Shown here: positions 57,334 to 64,000 of the stretch, one piece after another
How positions within the stretch are numbered: the first letter of the stretch is position 1
Layout of the letters: each line of letters begins with the position of its first letter
From: Welwitschia mirabilis
Taxonomy: Eukaryota; Gnetophyta; Gnetopsida; Welwitschiales
Length of the DNA: 64,000 nucleotides
NCBI GenBank assembly: GCA_051453625.1
Contig: JBOZIK010000001.1
Location: 283,415,736-283,479,735 of the forward strand
Direction: 5' to 3'
Program-made: the position numbers and the translations under genes
The notes under the pieces: generated by a model
What the model was told of the DNA's origin: nothing
What the model saw: the letters and a program-made list of their open reading frames with translations, nothing else
Database searches by the model: none

Positions 57334-60300
57334 CTTCTTTTTTTTTTTTTGGAATAAAAAGCGGAAATTCTATTAATGCAAATACATTAAAGGAGGAGCG
57401 AAGGTGCCCTTAGATGCAAGATAAGCAAGGAAACAGTTAGCTCCTACTTGTACATCCAAAAAAGGCTGGCCAATCACTACAACAGAACTCAAACTAAGAA
57501 AAGCATAACAAAAAGGGCCATCTTAGAATATAAAAACTATAAAACTAAATGTGATTAGAAGCCTTTGCATCTCAAAAACATATCCTTCTGATGCTTCTAG
57601 ATGAGATTTCTACCTAACCCATTTGCCAACACCTTAAATGCTTAATTTAATTCTTTGCAAGCATTAGCCCCTTTTGTATTTTTATTTGGGTGAAGTCTTA
57701 GGTTAATCCTTTTATATGTGGTTTTGATGGAACTTAGAGGGGCTCTGTGACTAGCCCTTAGCATGATGTATGGGTATTTATGTAGTCCTTTGATAGTTGT
57801 CATTAAAACTAAGAATTTAGCCTTATCCATATCTAGATCCTCCAATTATGAGTCTTGACTTTACTGGGGCTCTTTCTGCTATTGGTTAGCATTCTCTTTT
57901 TCCCCCTTTCTAGTTTTGCTCTTTCAGATCTGAATGTAGGATACCCCGCTCACTAAGAGTCAGGGACAAAGTCATTCTCGACTATGTATCAGAGGACAGG
58001 GGTGGGGTTTCCCTTGCCTACTTATTAGAGGGTGGGGGTGGAGTCTCCTTGCTATTTTCTTTAGTGATAAGGTTGATTTTGTTCTTATCTCATCCTAGAT
58101 TTACCTCCTCATGAATCTCCTTTATTTCTTTTGGAGGAGGAAATGGGGTAGAAGGGGGATTATCCTTTTAGGGCTTTTAGCTTCTTGAAGGAAAGGCTTG
58201 AGAGGTCTCTTGGCTTAATTTTATTACCTCCATAAGGCCATAACTAAACTTGAATATCTAGTTTTATCTTTTTTCTTATTTTAAACTCAGAGGAAAAAAT
58301 GTCGTATATTAATCCATTGCCTTAAGCTTAGAGATTTAAAGAAGATAAAATAAATACTTATTAGTTTAGAGATGTAATTAGATAGGATGAAGTATCTATT
58401 TACCATTTCTGCCCCTAGACGCCATGGTGGTGGAAGAGAACTTCTGCGAATGTGTCCATTTAAGAGCTTAGGGATACCTATCGAAAAGAAGTAATGAGCT
58501 TCCTGCTATCCCCTAGCATTAATAAGATTTATTTCTCCCTCCATCAGTATCTTGAGATACCCTTATAAAGAGTCTTTTGTAAGATAAATTTCACTCTCTT
58601 AAAATTTGTGAAATCTTCTCTTCAATTTCTAAAAAAGAAGGTGATATCTATCTCCTATTCCCCTTTTAGTTTTTCCATGAGGGGCTTTCATCTAATGATC
58701 TACACTTTTTCCTATAGTTCTAGGCAAGCTTCAAAGAGGGTCAGTGTCTCTAGTTTAAATATGGGAGAAAAACCCAAGGCTGCTCTGATTTTAGAAAAAT
58801 ACCATTTCAAGTTAGAGTTCGTATATGTAGGAAGAGACTACTAATCATTTATTTAATGAGTGTACATGGAGCAAATAACTTACTAAATTAATGCACAACT
58901 ACTACATTAAAACAAAATAGTACAAATCATGGCAAGTTGAGGGATTGCATATTATACATTAGCAAATGGGATAGAAAGGAGAAATCATAATTTCACTTTT
59001 AATTAAATTATCTCTATTTAAGACTATATTCTTTTGTAAACTCAAGAAAATTTTTTAATTTTATCTAGTGTATTTTCCTTCTAAAATTCTTCTAACTATT
59101 GCATCTTATCATACTTTTTGATTATGATAGATTTGATAGTGTCTTCCAAAGTGATGCTTATACTCTTAAGCTCTTAGTAGGAGTTTACTAGATGCTCTAA
59201 AGATATGACTCCCATCCCTTACTATTTCATAAGTCATATTTATACTTGATCATATTGATCCAAAGGAGATCCTCCACGTACAATATCTTGATTATTTTAT
59301 TTACTCTTATTAGAAGAAAATCTTTTGGTCTTTGAAGCCCCTAGCCTCCAGGTGCTTTTGGGCAGGCAATAATGTCTCATTTATACATGGAAATTCTATT
59401 TTTATTATTTCCTCTTAAATAGATAAAGTTTTTGATCATTGTATTTATCTTCTTGATAATGTGCTTAGGGGGAATTTGATGGGGTTGAGGGGAATCATAA
59501 TGGAAGCTGAGTATCTAAAAGTAGCTATGAGGTTGGAGTTGGTAAGAATAACTTTTGCTTTTAAGGAAAGGAATCTATTTATCTAGGTACTACATTTCCT
59601 TTAGATTTTCCTAATGATGTGCTTCTAAGTCTGGATTTTATTTCAATGTCACAATAGAATTCCTAAATAAATATCATCAATTCCCCTTATTTGACTCTTA
59701 ATATTTGGATAATGTCACTCCTATGCATGATTTTGAGATCTATAAAATGGAGTTTTGTCTTATTTCAGTTTACTATTAATCCTTTGGCTTTGTTGAATAA
59801 TTCCATTGCATTTCTAATGGCTCTAGCTTATTGACAAGATGTTTCAGTTATTATGATCGTATCATCAGCATAATGATTATTAATGAATGTTACTTCTTGA
59901 TCTTAATTACTTTGTTACCACTTCTTTTTAGAATTTCTTACATGACATTCATAACAAATAAAAATAAGTAAGGTAATAATGGATCTCTTTGTCTAAGGTC
60001 TTATCCTACTATAAAATACTCATATACGATGCCATTAATCTCTAGGCAGAATTTAGCTAAATTATGCATGTCCATCCGTAGATTTATCATATATTTTATA
60101 AACTTAGTTTTGCTGAGTATATTTCCTAGATCACTTGAGCAAACTGTGTCATATGTCTTAGCTATATTTATTTTGGTAAGCATTAGAGGAAATTTGAATT
60201 TTTTAATAGAATGGATAACCTCATGAATAAGTAAAATTTATCTTATATGTACTTTAAAGCAAATGAATCTAACTTGGTTTAAAGAGATAACCTTTTGCAA

Positions 60301-63110
60301 CAAAGAGGCGATACATCCAATCATTATTTTTACAAAAATATTATAGAGCATATTACATATCCCAATTAGTTTGTAATCCCCTGAACTACTAACATTTATT
60401 TTCTTTAGGATAAGGACTATTCTAGTTTTGTTCATATTAGTAGGGATTTTCTTGCTTATGAATATATCTTGCATGACATTTTAAATGTTTTCACCAAGGA
60501 TGGAAAAATAGACTTAAAAAGTTCTATGAGTTACCCATTAGACCCCAGGGCTTTATTATTTTTTATATATTTAATGGTGTGCTTTACCTATTCCTATTGA
60601 TAGGCTAATGCAAGTCTTTATTTTCCTCTTTAATAATCTTGTTAGAAATACATAATAGCAAGAGGGAAATATCTTCCAACTCCTAAATTATTTTGAGATG
60701 CTTTTTCATTTCTAAATCGAGTTTCTTCTCATTTTTTAATAATTTATTTCCTAACTTGAGATTTATTATCTTATTATACTTTCTATGCTGATTTGCCTGA
60801 TGAAAGAAAAATTTTGTGTTTTTATCTTCTCCTCGTAGCCATTAGATTCTAGATCTTTCTTTCTAATATTTCTTTTCATATGTTATGATCTCTTATATTT
60901 CTTGAAGATAGTTATACTCATGTTGTCTAAGGTCATCTCGGTATCCTTCCTGCTCTTGTTCTATCTAGATCTTCTAGAGCTCCTTCTAAATCTCTTTCTA
61001 AGAGTTAGATTTCCTTTTATTCCTTTTTTTTTTTCCATTACTTCATATGATCATTTAGTGTGTTTAAACCTCTATACAAGAATATGAGGGGCCTATTTTT
61101 ATCATAGTTTTGCTATATGCTCTTCATTATATTCCTTATTTTTTCTCTATTTGTCTAGTATCTTTTCATCTTAAAGGAGAATTTTGGAGGTGATTTCATC
61201 CCTATCTAGAGCCAAACTAGTCTGTGATATGAAGCTATTCTATTAAGGCCCTAGGCTTCTATAAATTTATTGTTGAATATCTCTCTTCCAATTAAAATTC
61301 TATAAATTCTATACATGATCAGATTAGTACCTCCTCTTCTATTTGATCATGTATATTTGCATCCTAAGATTGTGATATCTATTAAGTTACCTTGCACCAT
61401 AAATTACTATAGGATTTCTTCTCATTTGCTATTCTATATGCTTTCACCTGATTTCTCCCATCTATGTATACATTGGTTAAAATCTCCTGCCATAAGCCAT
61501 TTATTCTTATTTGCAATAGTATTAAGTAGGTTTTTGTTTTATTGATTCTTGTTTATGTCATCTTGGGGTTATAAATATTTGTGATAACCCAACATTTCCT
61601 CTTAAGGTAAATCAAAATGTGATGAGCATCTTTATTAATGAGCTAAGCCTCCTTCTTTGTCAAGATCATCAGCCCTCCTGATTTTCCTTACATTCTTGTG
61701 GAGCAAATGCTCTAGTCTTGCTAAACTCTTTCCATTTTCTTATCATTACTCATTTTTGTTTCTTGAAGGCAAACTAACTTAATGTTACTTTTAACAACAA
61801 CATTTATTAAGGTATATTTTTCATAGGGGTATCTTAGGCCCCTATAGTTCTAAGTGAGATAATCCATCAGGTAGGTTTCTGCCTATTTTTTAGTGCCTCT
61901 GATCTTTTCTTTAATTTTTCAATATTATGGCCTATGAATTATTTGCCACATTCTTTATGATCTCTCTATATCTTAAGATTTTGTTACTTGGTCACCCTTT
62001 AGTGTGATACTTTATCTCACTTGATTATGCCTTATTTGATTACATGTTATCTTCTCTTTATTTTGATTGTTGCTCTTCCTCTTCTCCTTCCATACCTTTC
62101 TTTTTCTTATTGCGTTAAAAAATCTTCCATTTTGTATCCTATTTTCCCACAAAATGTGCATTCCTCCTTCTTATCCCTTGTATTTACTATTTTTTTCTTA
62201 TATTCCTTCTTGGAGTTCCTTTTCTTCTCATAGTAGGAACAGATGTTTTTTATCTTTGGACATCTACTTGGAGGGATGTCCTAATTTCCCATAGGCCCCA
62301 CAGATGGCTGGTAAGTTTTCATACTTGACTTTTAGATTACATTATCCCCATTTGGAGTGAAACCTAATAGATTGAATCTACTTTGTTTTTTTAGCTTTAT
62401 CCAAACGTAGAATCTAGTTAGCACTAATTGGGTTTACTTTATTATTATTATGTATAGCTTATTAATGTCCCCACATTATGAGGCTATCTTCGTAAGAAGA
62501 TCTTCATCCTAGAATTCTACTAGAAATATAGGAATCCTTATCCAATCAATAATATCTGAGAAAGGTTTGAGTCTAATTATGCCTCCAGGTCCCATTTGGT
62601 TAAGTGAGCCCTCTTACCCTAAAGAACCATAGGCCCCTAGGTATGACTTTGTATCTATCCTTTTCATTATTGAACTAAAAGAGAACTAGCTCATATGATA
62701 AAGTAATAACTTGGACTTAAGTAATTTTTATCCACTTAGTGGCCACCTAGTTCCTAATTATATTTAATTTATACCTTGAACTAGAGGAAACAAATCTATT
62801 CAAGAGGCTAAACTAATTTTTTTTATGATTTTTGCACATGCACCATTATTTATATCTAGGACCTTAGTACTCTTGTTTCTTGAGAACTTATCTTTCTCCA
62901 TAGAAGGGTGAAGTCTCGAGATAAAAATTCCTAAAAATGACATAATGCAAAAACTTAATAAAATTGCTCTTTATCTAGACAAGCTCCTATCAAAACTAGA
63001 ACTGAAACCAGCCCCTTCATTCCGTAGTCCCTCTATGCCACCACCGCTATGCCCCTCCTCTAATCTACTTTTGCTCTTTGAAATTTCACCTAGTGCTATT
63101 TCAAACTAGG
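57334..63110 (-). mobile_element. L1-F: minus-strand L1 LINE with poly(A) end
   Basis: Minus strand, 5.8 kb. A T run (~57336-57350) after a CTT microsatellite, preceded on the element strand by TTAATAGAATTTCCGCTTTTTATTCC, is a LINE 3' end with poly(A). ORF1: DUF4283-like LVLFQFNNEKDRYKVIPRGLWFFRVRGL (~62690-62600) and a degraded knuckle CGAYGKLGHPSK (~62300). ORF2 opens at 61867 (MDYL..NYRGLRYPYEKYT, then VCLQETKM). The endonuclease motif GDFN is at 61487-61476. RT: IP.NMNKTRIVLILKK, YKLIGICNMLYNIFVKIM (60474-60238), a KINIAKTYD segment (60183-60001) and an intact YADD at 59872-59858. Stops are frequent. The unusual part is 57560-58450, before the tail, which does not look like L1. Confidence 0.8.
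57560..57845 (-). pseudogene. DnaJ J-domain remnant near the L1-F 3' end
   Basis: Minus-strand frame. From about residue 24, YPYIMLRASHRAPLSSIKTT then YKRINLRLHPNKNTKGANAC and, past one stop, AFKVLAN, which follows the J-domain pattern Y..LG……I..aYR.l.L..HPDKN….a…..i..AyevL with correct spacing. The signature HPD is HPN, so Hsp70 stimulation would be lost. Upstream (57860-58450) lies a Pro/Ser/Lys-rich coding-like linker that starts near an ATGGCGTCTAGG in a good context (~58423). J-proteins are cochaperones. This piece lies between L1 ORF2 remnants and the L1 poly(A) end on the same strand, which suggests 3' transduction or a chimeric retrogene. Confidence 0.65.
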
Positions 63111-64000
63111 GTTTCTATAAACATATCTTAATCCTTAAGCATGTATTTTTAAAGGTTATATGAAGGGTTAATTAATATTTGTAATTAAAGGAATTAGATC
63201 TAAAGTAATTTTAGAAGGTCTAATCCAATATCTATTTAATCCCTTTATGAGGTGGTGTTGGAGCATCAAGTTGGTTTAATATCATTCTACCTAAGGAGTG
63301 AGTCTTACTAGAGAGATTGAGAGCTAAAACTTCAAAAATTTTCTTTTTTTCATTAATTATAATATTATTTTTATAACTAATAAATTTATTAGTTAAACAT
63401 AGGGGGAAAGTTATAAGGTTGGAATCATTTTGTGCATAAGGTATCATCTTTAGATAAAACTTCATAGTTCTATCTTCATTTATCTTAAAGGTTCTATTAT
63501 TGGTAATGTGAAGGAAAAAAGTTCTTTCAATTTACTTTATTTTAATTACTTGGTTCCCCTTCTGAAGATTAAATGTAAATGCTTTTGAGTATGTTAAATA
63601 AAGTAACATATGTGTTTTCCTTTTGTATGCATCACTGCTTAAATAAAATCATCCTATTAAAGTTTAAATTATTTTCTTAGGTAAATTATATACTAAAAAA
63701 TCATATTAGATAGGATTTTACACATTTTCCTAGGATGTTTTAAAAAAGTAAGGGTTATGTTTAAGCATGCATTCATCTTATTTATTACCTATAGCATATT
63801 TAGTAGTGTACCAAAATTATTTTTAAGCATGTCAAGTTAAACCAAGCCATGCTTATTATAGTTTAGGACCTAAAGTAGAACCAAATCATGTTTGAACAGC
63901 AGCTAGATATTGAGTTCAAATACTATTAATAGGATTTTCAATCTCCTCTTATAATACTTAATAACCATCTTAAGCCTATATGATGTATGTATTATAAAAA
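63111..64000. other. Right flank, no recognised gene
   Basis: AT-rich. A 77-codon minus frame at 63232-63465 (MKFYLKMIPYAQ … LGRMILNQLDAPTPPHKGIK) has a balanced composition but no family that I recognise. It may be 5' debris of a LINE or a decayed host fragment. Confidence 0.3.

Noticed and set aside
57318-57337. CTT microsatellite as a possible functional element
   Set aside because: Simple repeat adjoining a LINE poly(A) end, a common product of insertion. A similar run at ~21409 has no special context.
62021-62294. Two plus-strand Leu/Phe/Ser-rich frames suggesting membrane proteins
   Set aside because: They are antisense to L1-F ORF1, with the zinc-knuckle region on the minus strand.
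1-64000. tRNA, rRNA, CRISPR, telomere arrays and bacterial-type operons
   Set aside because: No matching sequence was seen on either strand. tRNA-like strings are only primer-binding sites or a weak B-box-like core.

Overview
This is plant nuclear DNA. It is AT-rich and almost entirely made of old, nested retroelements, with one recognisable host gene fragment. Elements with decayed reading frames, GT-AG introns and a very long repeat-filled intron or flank suggest a seed plant with a large genome. A gymnosperm is my best guess, but the sequence does not prove it. Nothing bacterial, organellar or CRISPR-like was seen.

Layout. 62-472: a Copia-type LTR. 1188-5689 (+): element A, an Athila/Tat-like Ty3 derivative with a gag-like remnant, a short RT N-terminal remnant, paired hairpins, a polypurine tract and a 3' LTR. 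6030-15952 (-): Copia-1, a nearly complete SIRE-like Ty1/copia element with two ~1.07-kb LTRs, an initiator-Met PBS, gag, PR, IN, RT and RH remnants, an extra 3' ORF and matching AATACC flanks. It is itself interrupted by a solo LTR at ~11948-12925. 16127-17109 (-): an unrecognised decayed coding region. 17506-17724 (-): two clean coding exons whose translation matches the N-terminus of the plant SP1/MUL1-type E3 ubiquitin ligase of the chloroplast outer envelope, with a CpG-rich upstream region to ~18190. The remaining exons are not in the window. If the gene is intact, the whole left 17.5 kb is its second intron.

18191-22740: AT-rich DNA with five copies of an unnamed dispersed repeat. 22741-32290 (+): an L1-type LINE whose ORF1 is split by element B (23470-29944, -), a second copy of the element A family with two LTRs, a tRNA-Asp-type PBS and ATTTA/ATTTG flanks. 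32560-41300 (-): Copia-2, split inside integrase by element C (33367-39257, +), a non-autonomous LTR element with a tRNA-Asp-type PBS. Removing C joins the integrase reading frame. 42061-45231 and 46161-50560 (+): two related L1 copies, one internally deleted and one reaching the C-terminal zinc motif. 52116-55043: element G, a short LTR element with 414-bp LTRs and a gag remnant. 57334-63110 (-): a third L1 lineage copy with GDFN and YADD motifs, and a DnaJ J-domain remnant just ahead of its poly(A) end.

The elements act as parasites of one another, and their nesting gives a relative age order. Only the SP1-like exons look like conserved host coding sequence. Several N gaps have duplicated flanks, so parts of this assembly are unreliable.
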